A DNA stretch of 64,000 nt, taken from NCBI GenBank assembly GCA_029844215.1, contig CM056726.1, positions 76,375,548 to 76,439,547 on the forward strand, given 5' to 3'. Positions 48,187 through 59,067 of the stretch are shown piece by piece. Under the pieces are notes generated by a model. That model was given only the letters and a program-made list of their open reading frames with translations. It was not told where the DNA came from and made no database searches. A program made the translations under genes and the position numbers. This stretch comes from Przewalskia tangutica. Its lineage: Eukaryota > Streptophyta > Magnoliopsida > Solanales > Solanaceae. Every line of letters starts with the position of its first letter. The first letter of the stretch is position 1.

Positions 48187-48373
48187 GATTAGTCCTCGGA
48201 AAGTGTCTCTGACCGTGTCTAGTAGAGTCTTGATTATCGGTGTGTTGTGCACCACATCTATAATCGTGAGGCTGCGAGACATTTAGGATTAGTTTCCATC
48301 CTTCTCATTCGAGATCGTGCCTTAGAGTGTGTGATAAATTGGACCCTCCGACGTATTCCTTTCCTTTACGATT

Positions 48374-49580
48374 ATGCCTCGCGTAAAACCTTGAGCCCGG
48401 ATAGGCAAAGCGATCGAGGAGCTGTTAGTGAGATCTGAGAGAAATGCGAGCGCGAGCGGTCGATTACACTGAGCGATGCCGGACGGCGGGTTTCGCGGCC
48501 GCCCGACCAGCGAGTTTAGGCGCAGCGATGGCTGCTGAGACTCTGATACACGAGCCTCGGTCCCAGCGGCTGGGCCGATGAGATAAGTACAAGGAGATGG
48601 CGATTCTTGGCGGTCGTGGCGGATATGAGATAAGCTGGATCGGCGATTCCGGCCCAGTAGCACCGTAGTACACCCCGAGCGGTTTGAGGCTACGTGACTT
48701 CACGAGTTGTAGCCCTCGGTGTTATGGATCGAGAGGCGAGGCGACCCTCGGGAGTTTATCAAGCGACTCTGACGGATCATGAGTGATCGAGCCTCGAGCG
48801 AGTCGGTGGTATTGGGTTCGCATCACCGCGTGATCTGCGATTGGTAGTTTGATTCGTGGGAGCTGTCGGGAAGAGCATGCACTTCCAGCGGTTGGGACGA
48901 GTTCTCGAGGCATTTCTTGCACATTTCTTGCCTCGCGGATGAGAGGGCTCGGCGACAGTTTTTGACGTTGAGGCGGGGCGGGCGGGCGGTTAGAAGTACA
49001 ATGTGAGTTCGACTCATTAGCTCGGTATGTTCCAGTGTAATGCGGATATGGAGGGCGAGTACACCGCTACGTCACCGGGCTGGGCGATTACTTGGCGAGC
49101 TTATGCGGGTGTAGCTCTTGTAGGGCATGGACATTGCCCGTATGCAAGCTCATGCACTAGGATGTGAGGCACGGAGAGGTCGGACGGAATGGCCGAGATC
49201 GGCGAAGAGGCGAGCAGCGAGGTCCTTTGGTAACTTCGAGGCGGACCGCCTCGGCCAGCCCGATCTAGTTATGTACCTCCACGATGCAGTGGTCCCCTCG
49301 ATCTTGGGGCGTTCGTGTATTCGAGCTGGTCGAGCTCGGGGCTTAGTTCCGCGGTATACGTGAGTGCTAGCCGGGATTCATGTCCCCTCGGTGTACGCGA
49401 TGTGGCAAACATCATCCGGGAATGTCGTCTTTCTTGGTGCTTGTTTCACTGCGGCCGTCGAGCCATGTGACGAAGATGCTTATAGGAGAATACGGCGGCA
49501 GCGCACCTGCGGATCGATGGCGAGTTCATCGCCCCTACGATTATGCCTGCGGCGGACTTATGATTAGAGTGGAGCGGTAG
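48374..49580 (+). pseudogene. gag: Gag of element H, many frame breaks
   Basis: The start at 48374 (MPRVKP) is 202 nt after the LTR. Nucleotide alignment with D's gag holds along the whole length: the capsid region about 48700-49080, GMDIARMQAHALGCEARRGR at 49127-49186, and a damaged zinc region near 49380-49500. No frame stays open for more than about 80 codons. Nearly all differences from D are losses or swaps at CAG, CTG or CC/GG, so the true gene may be intact. It would supply a capsid for an element with no enzymes of its own. Confidence 0.78.
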
Positions 49581-50512
49581 CTTCAGGTATATCCTTAACC
49601 ATCTAGAGGCTTGTATGTTTTGATGTTATGTTAATGTGTTAAGTGTTATGTTCGGGTAGCTTTGTGCTAAGATGTGATTTAGGAACCTGGTTGGGGAAAA
49701 AGGTTAAGACTGGTCTGTGATAAAATTATGAACCTTAGAATATTCCAGTTGAGACCTTAGATGTAAGGCCGTCTTGAGTACAAGATTTTTGCGAGTGATC
49801 CTTGTCAGAGTGCATTTTATGCCTAGAAAATATTGTGTGATAAGTCTCTGGGTTGGGTAAATGAAAGTGATATCTTTCATGATGTGATTTAGCAAGGTTG
49901 TTCCGGATCGAGAAACAAGAGAGTTGGCGTGACGGAGGGTCGGGTTGAGGGCGTGTTGCGTGTCAACCGTGGCGAATGAGGTGGGGTCGGCTCTGGGTGG
50001 TCGCCAGTGGTAGGGTCACCAGGGTGCTAGGCCCAAGTTTTGATGACCATCGTATGAGTTCGTGGATACGTTCGACCAGAAGTAGATCGTGAAGGTCGGG
50101 AATAGCCTTAAGGAAGATCGAGGCTAATAGGATGACCAAGTTGGGAGGTAGTGACTCAGTTTGGAAACTAAAGTGTGATGCGTATGCTAAAAGAGTTCAA
50201 GAGTTCGAGAAGAGTACGACGAGTAAGGGTAGAGGCGAGCATGTATTGCGAGCATAGATCTGATCATTTCTTGTAAGGAGAAGGTGCGAAGGATGTATAC
50301 TTTAGACCTCGGGAATCGCATGCGATCGGTACCATTTGTTGGGTCGCCGGAGTGACACTAGAACCTCGCGGCAAAGTGACAAAAGTTTGTGATGTTAGAG
50401 GTGTTTCCTCGTGGACTTGGATATAAGTATTTGCGTGCATATGTTGGTTCGTGGCCAGTTGTGGCGTTGGCAACTTATTAGAAGAACTTTATCGTTATCC
50501 GTCTTGAGAAGG
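49581..50512 (+). other. H post-gag region with conserved block
   Basis: No intact gene. The block about 49930-50230 aligns with D 62640-62900 and G 57300-57500. It includes GGTCGGGTTGAGG, CGACCAGAA-type and ATGACCAAGTTGG stretches, and may hold a relic of a second small reading frame. The last 150 bp match the same position in D. Confidence 0.55.
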
Positions 50513-50547
50513 AACATTCGGGACGAATGTTTCTAAGGAGGGGAGAA
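50513..50547 (+). promoter_or_regulatory. H hairpin and polypurine tract
   Basis: Hairpin AACATTCG-GGA-CGAATGTT at 50513-50531, then AAGGAGGGGAGAA at 50535-50547 abutting the LTR. Both are identical to those of A. Confidence 0.88.
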
Positions 50548-53500
50548 TGTTATACCGTATTTCCGGTATATGCGTGGGGGCGTGCGTAGAAATTTCGAAC
50601 TTCTTTAGGCTTGGCCGAATTCTTTTAGTGCACAACACCCGGTTAGAGTCGTTTTTCGGCGAAGCGTTTTCCACGACTTTCGTAGGGAATTTCGGCTATG
50701 TCGTTTATAATTTTTGCGGATTTTTAGAGGCGAAACATTTTGGACCAACGGGAGGGTGACAAGTGTCACCCTCACATTGGATGGAGTGGGACGGCAATTT
50801 GGACGAATTGGTGAGTGGGGTTAGGTAGGATATTTTGTGCAAGTTGTTGTGGTAGATGGATAAGGTGCACTTGGCTTAAATCTAGCCCTACACTTGCACC
50901 ACACTTGTCTTCATCTTGGCCATTGATTGGCCTTCACTTGACCTATAAATACCCCCCCTTAGTTGATGAACTTCTTCATCCAAAAATTGTCTAAGTCTTG
51001 AAAATCCCTCCCTCTCCCTCAACCTTGTTCTCGTCCAAACACCACCCCTCTCCCCCCTCTTGAAGGCCTCGTGAGCCCCACTTGCCTAGTGGCTCTGGCG
51101 AGCAACCCCACTAGCCTAGTTGTGCTAGTCAAAATACTACCCCCTTGGTAGAAATGTATTCTACAAGTATCGTTATAATGCCCAAAATACTTTAGCCAAA
51201 TACCTTGTAGTACTTTCCAAAGTACCGCTTTATCTGGCTTGGAAAATACTATTATACTTTCCTTTAGCCACTAAACGAAACCCTAAGGAAAAATCTTCAC
51301 CCGTAGTTGAAGTATTAAGTAGAAGTTGTGTAGACACTTCTAAGGGTTTCTTGGAGCGTTTTGGAGCGCGGGTAGGAGCTAAACCTTGTTCGAGAGCGAC
51401 ATATAAACTCGGATAATTTTGGGCTTATCGAGGTAAACATTCTTGACCTTACATTTGTAATTGGAAATTACATGTTGTAGGAATATATAGTTGAAGTATA
51501 CTATATATAGAAATGAACATTATAATTGTCGGCAATGTCTTTTGACTTAAGCCTAAATAATACTTACAGCAATGTCTTGCGACTTAAGCTGAATTTAAAT
51601 AAGAGAAGCTGACGTAATTACATAGTGTATTCTGATGAGACTTGTGTAGCATTCTTTGTGTAGTAGAATTGTACACGTCCGGTCGACGTGTTAACCCCAC
51701 TGGTTGGCTTGGTAGCCGGCCTCGATAGAGGAGGAGATTTCTGTTGTTGCGGGAGAGTCTTTGCCGAATTTTACGTAGAATATTCGTCGGGATCTAAAGG
51801 TATTAATAGGCGCTTTGTGGCCTCTATAGGTTGTAGTCTTGCGTGTGGGTGATCTGCTTGGTAGAGTGTCGCCGACGGTTTGAAGGTACTTGGAGCGTTT
51901 TGCTATTAGTCGATAATCGTCGCGAGGTATGTGGACCTCTTCCTATCTCTTCTAGCATGATATGTGTGAACTATGTAGTACGGTAGACGTACATGTGCTA
52001 AATGTATTTGATTGATTTAAAACATATAGTGTTATAATAGCTTTATGTGGATAAGCACATACTTTGTGGTTTTTAAAAAGGTAACTGATTTGAATAATAA
52101 CTGGCTTGATATGTGTTAATAAAGAACTTGAAGCATTTCAAAAGATCTATAAATCGTTTTGAAAGAATGAGTATTACTTGGGTTTTGAAAGCTTAAGAGT
52201 TATACTAGCTTTATGGGAAGTTAGGTATAACGGCTTAAGAATGTTTTACTGATTTCGGAAATCAGAATGTGTATCGACAAACCACTGCAGCGTTAATAAA
52301 AGGAAAATGTATTGACTAAAGTATTATTAAAACCAGTAGAAACCTCCATCTGCATAGAAGCTAAGATGAGACAAAATGATATTACATTTCCTAGATCATG
52401 GCTGCTTAATAAGATTGATTATAAACAAGAATAACCTACTCACTTATAAGACATAGGTTTCTCAAAACGTTTAAAGGAGAATTATGTTTTAAAGGATTTA
52501 AAACTATGAACTACGAAACCTTTTTCTAAAATGAGAACTTGAGCATTGAAATTAGGCAAACTTGAGCGTTTGGAAAATAAGGTTGTCACCGATTTTACAA
52601 AGGAAAGCATTTTGGTTTACTTAACAATGTTAGTCACTCAAATTTTATACTACGGGTATCGGGTGACCTTTGTAAAGAAATGGATCTTAAAAGGAATTTA
52701 ACGGACGTAGTACTTTAAGGTTAAAATCGGACTTTGATATAAAATGAAAGTACCTTGAGTCGTGTGTAACTTGCTTATACTTGTTGTTATGAAACTTGAC
52801 CATGTTACGTGTGATAGCCTTGTTGTGTAAATCTTGTGTTCTACTCGACTACCGGTTCATCAGGAATGTATATCACTTGACTACAGGGTCATCGAATGTA
52901 TATCACTTGATTCTGGATCATCCAGGAATGTATTTCACTCGACTCTGGTTCATCCGAATGTGTTTCACTTGATTACGGTTCATCAGAATGTATTTCACTT
53001 GAGGCCGGTTCATCAGGAATGTATTTCACTTGATTAGGTTCATCAGAATGTATTTCACTTGACTACGGTTCATCCGGAATGTATTCCACTCGACTCTGGT
53101 TTTAGGATGATGAGCAGGAATGTATTCCACCCTTTTCTATATTGGGTCCATAAGATGGGCGAGACACATTATCGTATCACATGATTTGTACCTAGGCTGC
53201 GGTGAGGAAGGAGTTCCACGGGCATGAGGATGACTTTTAGGCGTGAGTCACGACTTGACATGATCGCTTCTATGTTGTGAGCTGTAGTTTGGTTATCATA
53301 CATGTCTCTGCTTTATATAGACTATTATGATTTCATTTCTGATATTTCTGATTTCACATACTTGGTACTGTTATCTTGACCTCCTTGAAGTGCGTTCATC
53401 TGCATGAGTAAAGGTACATCGGTGTCGATCCATTTTAGGATCACCTTTGGCGTATTGGAAAGCTCCGTTCCTTCGAGGCTTATCTTTTGGTATGTTACCA

Positions 53501-53770
53501 CAGTCAGTAGATGCTTATACATTCGGGGTATGGCGACCTGTCCGTCATAGCATTGTAAAATCTTAAGTGCATGCTTGTTGTGTGGCGGGGTTTGTAAAAG
53601 GATAAGCTGTTGGTATTTATGTATATATGATGAAGGCAACTATTTTGGTTGCTTTGTTTATTTATCTTTTCTCTTAATTCATGTTCATGTTTTTATTTCC
53701 GTGATTTTCTCGATGTTGTATCACTAGGGTGCAGGGTAAGGCACGATCCACGGGCAGGTTGGTCGTGACA
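50548..53770 (+). repeat. H 3' LTR (3223 bp)
   Basis: Matches the 5' LTR throughout, with differences mostly at CAG/CTG-type sites. TATA box 50944-50951, GTACGGTAGACGTAC 51978-51992, 32-bp minisatellite about 52845-53135. It abuts the rest of G's LTR tail to tail. Confidence 0.92.
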
Positions 53771-54117
53771 ACGAGGCCGCCATACCCACGAATGTACAAG
53801 AACCTCTGACTCGGAAAGCATGCAAAGATAAGCCTCGAAGGCGGACTTTCAACACGCTGAAATGAGATCTAAGGCGGGGATCACGACCGATGTACCTCTA
53901 CTGCGGCATGAACGCGGCCGAAGGAGGTCGATCTAACAGTACCAAGTATGTGGCTTGTCAAATCTGTAAATGAAATCATAATAGCCTAAAAGCGGGAGAC
54001 ATGTATGATAACAAAATCTGATGCAGCGACATAAGCGGTCAAGTCGGGGACTCACGCCTCAAAGTCACCACTCAAATATAACTATGGGTCTCACGCCCAC
54101 AACATCCATCATGTTCG

Positions 54118-54390
54118 CATCATGGCGCGTGCCCGGAATCGCGCCGGTGTAGACATGTCCATGATGCAACAATAATAACAAGCGCATGGCCACGTACCGG
54201 AATCTGCGCCGGTGTAGACATGCCCGTGTAACCTCAATAACAATATCTTGGGTGGTCAACCACCGCGTAGCCACATGCCCGAATCTGCGTCGGTGTAGAC
54301 ACGTCCATGTTGCGGTAATAACCATATATCGGGTAATCCACGACGCGTGGCCGCGTGCCCGAATCTGCGTCGGTGTAGACATGTCCATGT
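54118..54390 (-). repeat. 70-80-bp minisatellite in G 3' LTR
   Basis: Four units each containing GAATCTGCGTCGGTGTAGAC followed by ATGTCCATG. The 5' LTR has the matching array at about 59640-59935. Confidence 0.85.
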
Positions 54391-54537
54391 GACATCAACA
54401 AAGACGATAATCAAAATGGAAACATACGTGGAATTCTCCATCACCGCCGACGCGTCGAGTAAGTTCTCAACAAGTCAAGGCCTCTATCGAGAGGCGGTAA
54501 CGAAATACCACACTTGCACAACAAAGGCTATCATCAC

Positions 54538-54656
54538 AAGCATAGGCAAGTTTCACAACAACAAGCATAGGCAAGTTTCACAACAACAAGCATAGGCAAG
54601 TTTCACAACAACAAGCATAGGCAAGTTTCACAACAACAAGCATAGGCAAGTTTCAC
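54538..54656 (-). repeat. 25-bp tandem repeat in G 3' LTR
   Basis: Almost five units of 25 bp with AAGCATAGGCAAGTTTCAC, starting at 54538, 54563, 54588, 54613 and 54638. Confidence 0.92.
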
Positions 54657-56924
54657 GATTCAAAGTACTTTCATTTTATGCCAAAGTCCGGGTTTTAACC
54701 CTAAAGTACTACGTACGTTAAATTCTTTAAAAGAGATCCATTACTTTTATCAAAGTCACGATACGTAGTATTAGAATGACCAACCCATTCCTTTTCAAAA
54801 TCAAGTAACAACATTCTTTTCCTAAGTTCCAGTTTGCCTAGTTTCAATTACTCAAGCTTCTCATTTTCAAATGGTTTCATAGTTCCCAAACTTAATCACT
54901 TGATTCCTTTTTAGAACAATTGAGTAATATATGTCTCACGTGAGAGTAGGTTATTCTTGTTTACAACATTCTTATTACAGCAGCCATGATCTAGAAAATG
55001 TAATATCATTTTGTCTTATCTTAGTTTCTATGCGGATGGAGGTTTCTCTTGGTTTTAATAATACAATTCATTAGTCGATACATTTTCCTTTATTAACGTT
55101 GCGGTGGTGCAGCCGATACATTCGATTTCAAATCGGTAAAACATTATCCTATAAAAACCAAGTACTCATTACTCACGAATGAGGTTTCACACAAACATTC
55201 ACATTAAAACAAATAAGTTAAGTCTCTTATCTTATGAGATCAAGTCTCTTAACTTAACATCGATAAACCATTTTCTTTACCTCTCTTAAGACATTATACC
55301 TAACTCCCATAAAGCTAGTATAACTCTTTTTTAAAACCTTTAAAACCAAGTGTTACTCTCTTCAAAGCGATTTATAAATCTTTTGAAATACATCAAGTTC
55401 TTTATTATAACTAGCGATTATAATTCACATCGATTACCTTTTAAAACCACAAAGTATTTTCTTACCTACATAAAGTCATTATAACAACTTCCCATAAAGC
55501 GTTATAACACTTTATGTTTTAAAACAATCAAACACGGTTAACACGTATGCGTCTACCGTACTACATAGTTCACACATATCGTGCTAGAAGAGATAGGAAG
55601 AGGTTCACATACCTCGCGACGATTATCGACAATAAGCAAAAAGCTCCAAGTACTACAACGCACTGGCCCTTTCCACTCCTCGAGTAGAATCGCTACTCTT
55701 AGTACTTTCACCTATAAAGGCCACAAACGTCTATTAAATCTTAAACACAAGTTCCCATCTTTCTCTGAGAAAATTCGGCACCTCCCCACAGCGTAAATCT
55801 CCTCTATCAAGGCGGCTACGAAGCCAACCGAGGGTTTATACATCTAACGGGCGTGTACAATTCTACTCGATAATACTACACAAGTCTCTGTCTGATCTAT
55901 GTAATTCTGATTCGATTCGATTCTTTATTCTTGAGCTTAAGTCAAAAGACATTGCCACAATACTAAGTTGATTCTATATATAGTATACTTCAACTATATA
56001 TATTCTAATATGTAATTTCCAATTACAATAGAAGAACGATAGTGTTTACCTCGATAAGCCCAAAATTATCCAAGTATAAAGTCGATCTGAGCAGCAACGC
56101 TTAGCTCTACTCAGCGCTCAAACAACCCTTAGAAGTTCTAACCAACTTCTACTTACAACTTCAACAACGGGTGAAGATTTCCTTAGGGTTTCGTTTTTGT
56201 GGCTAAAGGAAGTATAATCGTATTTTGGGCTTTTGTATAAGTGTAACCTTGGGAATACTACAAGGTATTTGGGCGAGCATTTGGACATTATAACAATACT
56301 AGGAGAGTATTTCTATACCACAAAGGGTATTATACGAAAACAACTAGGCTAGGGGTACCCACGGCGAGAGCACCTGAGGGGAGGGTGGCCTCTGGCCAAA
56401 GCTCATGAAAGGGGAAGGATGGCTTTTGGACGAATCACAAGCAAGAGGGAGAGGAGGTTTTCAAGACTTGGAAGTTTTGGAATGGATGAAGTCTTCACAC
56501 TTAGGGGGTATTTATAGCAAAACCAAAGGCCAACCAAGGGCGAGATCCTTCAGTGTATAGCAAGTGTAAGGATAAGATTAAGCCAAGTGCACCTAAACCC
56601 TACTCCACAAAACACTCCATGAAACAAGCCACAAAGCAAGGCACAAATCAAGGGGCCAATCGGCCAAGGCCAACCAACCTTGACCGCCTCCAAACCGTCG
56701 ATGAGGGTGACAAGTGTCACCCTCCCGTTAATCCAAAAATGTTCGTCTCTCGGAAAAATCCGCAAAAATTAAAAATGACATAGCGGAAATTCCCTACGAA
56801 AGCTGTAACGTTTCGTCGAAAAACGACTCTAGCAGGGTGTTGTGCACAAAAGAATTCGGCAAGCCTAAAGAAGTTCGAAAATTTCTCGTCGTCCCCACGT
56901 ACATACTGGAAATACGGTATAACA

Positions 56925-56955
56925 TTCTCCTCGCCAGAAACATTCGTCGAATGTT
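56925..56955 (-). promoter_or_regulatory. G polypurine tract and damaged hairpin
   Basis: GAGGAGAA on the minus strand next to the LTR. The hairpin arms are present (56939-56946 and onward) but two loop bases are missing compared with the other elements. Confidence 0.7.
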
Positions 56956-57299
56956 CCTTCTAAGTCTCAAAACAAGCGTCGCGAGATAGTCTTCACTACT
57001 ATACTTACGAGAATCAAACATGCCACACTTTGGCCACAAAATAACATGCGCGCAAAACCCAAATCCACGCCCAACGAGGAACCACCTCGGTTAGCACAAA
57101 AGTCCCGCAAGGTCTAAAATATACTCCGCACCTACGTTTCACAAAGAAAGCGATCACACGTTCACTTCTCCTCTATCTCGTCGTACCGCTTCTCGAACAC
57201 TCGAGCTCTTTCTAGTATCCGTACCACGCCGTCAACGTTTTTGTTTCCGACCCTTGAGTTACTACCTCAAACTTGGTCATCTTACTACCTCGATTTCCT

Positions 57300-57503
57300 C
57301 TAAGGCCATTCTCGGCCTTCACGATTCTGGTCGAACATATCTATGAACTCATCGATGGTCATCAAAACTTGGGCTAGCACCCTCGTGACCACCGCCACTG
57401 GCGGGACCACCTGCTGACCGCCGCCGAAGCGGGACGCGGGTTGGCCCGCAACATGGCCCAACCCGACCAGTGGCGCCAACTCCGCTCGCCGACCACGGAA
57501 CAC
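57300..57503 (-). other. Candidate small reading frame downstream of gag in G
   Basis: A 67-codon minus-strand frame starting MFRGRRAELAPLVGLGHVAG and ending TIDEFIDMFDQNREGREWP. Related DNA is present in D (62640-62830), H (49930-50110), K (about 2330-2480) and M (15360-15420). Conservation in elements of both orientations hints at a role. It has no domain that I recognise; it may equally be a conserved RNA or a pol relic. The frame is not open in the other copies as written. Confidence 0.35.
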
Positions 57504-57639
57504 ATCGTGGAAGCTACCACTTCCATCTCACACTAACCAGATTTTTAAATCACACTATAGCACAAAGCTATCCGAACATAACACTTAACACATCATTAAC
57601 ATCAATACATACAAGTATCTGGGGTTAAGGATATACGAA

Positions 57640-58868
57640 ACTAGGCGGTTCAGGACCGCTAAAGCGGAACTTCCACGCGACCTCTACCGTGGCCATGGCT
57701 GCTCTAGTAGTCTGTGCTATCCTACCAGCGCTACCACAGTCGGACGGTCTCTCGTCATATGGCCCTGTTGGCGCGCAGAATAACAAGCTCCCTTGGTACT
57801 ACGACACTCCCGAAATGCGGTCTACCATCGACCACCGAGGTAGGGGTGGCTGCATCCCAACACCGCCTCACGAACATCGAAACACAGGAGCCACGACTGC
57901 TCACGAATATCCCGAGGTCCCGAAGGCTGCGGAGGACCACTCTGCAATGGCGGAGTACATAACTAGTCTGCTCTTGGCGGTCCGCCTCGAAAGTCGCCAA
58001 AATATCCGCCGACTTGGCGCCTTCTTGTGGCGGTCCGCTGCGTCGATCTGCGCTCGCCGCGCAGTGCATGAGCACGAATGCGGGCAATGTCATGCCAGTG
58101 AAGAAACACGCACAAGACTTCGGCCATATAATCATCTAGCCGGTGGCGTAGCGATGCACCCTATCCTCCATATCTGCGCAATAAGCGCGAGGACATATCG
58201 AGCCAAAGAATTGAACTCGACATTGTACTCACGGCGGTGCACCTCTCTGTCTCAAGAACAAAAATTTGTCGGCGTGCCCTCGCCATCTGCGGAGGCAAGA
58301 AGTGCGTGAAAAAGCCCCGAAAACTCATCCCATACTGCGGAGTGCATGCTCTCCCGGAAAGCTCCACAAATCAAACCAATCGGCTGCGGTATCACGCGGC
58401 CGATGCGAACCGAAAGGTCACGGACTCGGTCTCTGAAGCCTTGATCACCGCGTGATCCTTTGTGGCGACGGATGAACTCCTGCGGATCATCCTCGTGCCT
58501 CGACCCATAAAACTCTGGCGGGCTACAACTCGGAAAGTCCGTAGCCTCAAACTATTCGCTCTCGGGTGCACCACGGTCTGCTGGGCAGGCTGCGCGTCGG
58601 CTGTCCTCATATCAGCCTGACCACGGCAATAAGCGGGCCATCTCGCGTGACCCATCTCCCTGCTCCAGGTGTGGGGTGGAGGCTCAGTCTTGTAGTCTCA
58701 TCGACCACGGCTGCGGCTCTAAACCTCTTTGGTCTTTGGCGGCGTCGCGAAACTTCGCCGTCGGAAGCTTGTCTCAGTCTTGGCCAGGGCTGCGCCTCGT
58801 ACTCCTCTGTATCCAGCTGCGGCTCCTCGGTTGCCTTGCCCCTGCAGGCGGTCGCCTTGCGGAGGCAT
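57640..58868 (-). pseudogene. gag: Gag of element G, frameshifted
   Basis: Minus strand, start at 58868 after a leader of about 185 nt. Nucleotide alignment to D and H gag is clear: PPQM-type capsid block near 58290-58330, DYMAEVLCGCVS-like part near 58100, FGGFR-type linker near 57980, and a damaged knuckle with RQQGHMTRD near 57740-57780. The longest real-frame stretches are under 130 codons. The plus-strand frame of 206 codons at 57689-58309 is a shadow. Breaks cluster at CAG/CTG sites. Confidence 0.75.
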
Positions 58869-59052
58869 AAGCGGTAAAATGAAACACATCGGAGGGTCCA
58901 ACTTACAACTCGGCTCTAAGGCACGATCTCGGAATGAGAAGAATGAAACCAATCCTACATGTCCTATAGCCTCACGATTATAGATGTGGTGCAACACACC
59001 GATAATCAAGACTACTACTAGACACGATGTAGACACTTTCAGAGGACTAGCT

Positions 59053-59064
59053 GCTGTGATACCA
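59053..59064 (-). other. G primer binding site
   Basis: The minus strand reads TGGTATCACAGC, one mismatch from the tRNA-Met complement. The AAAG spacer is one base short. Confidence 0.78.
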
Positions 59065-59067
59065 CTT

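Larger units (their letters stand above)
44931..53770 (+). mobile_element. Element H: complete gag-only LTR element inside G's LTR
   Basis: 5' LTR 44931-48171, primer site, gag, post-gag region, polypurine tract, 3' LTR 50548-53770; 8840 bp in all, interior 2376 bp. There is no protease, RT or integrase. Flanks are CGGAG on the left and ACGAG on the right; a duplication of an ACAGG-like site blurred by indels is likely but cannot be read cleanly. It is the innermost and so the youngest insertion of this branch. Confidence 0.9.
53771..56924 (-). repeat. G 3' LTR, main part
   Basis: Continues from 44930 and runs to the minus-strand head at 56924 (complement of TGTTATACCG). TATA box 56509-56516, long-LTR module about 54940-55140, one 37-bp cassette near 55930-55965, U3 palindrome 56704-56725. 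No gene. Confidence 0.9.

Noticed and set aside
57689..58309. Plus-strand frame of 206 codons
   Set aside because: It is antisense to G's gag, which aligns with gag of D and H. The translated product has no recognisable domain.
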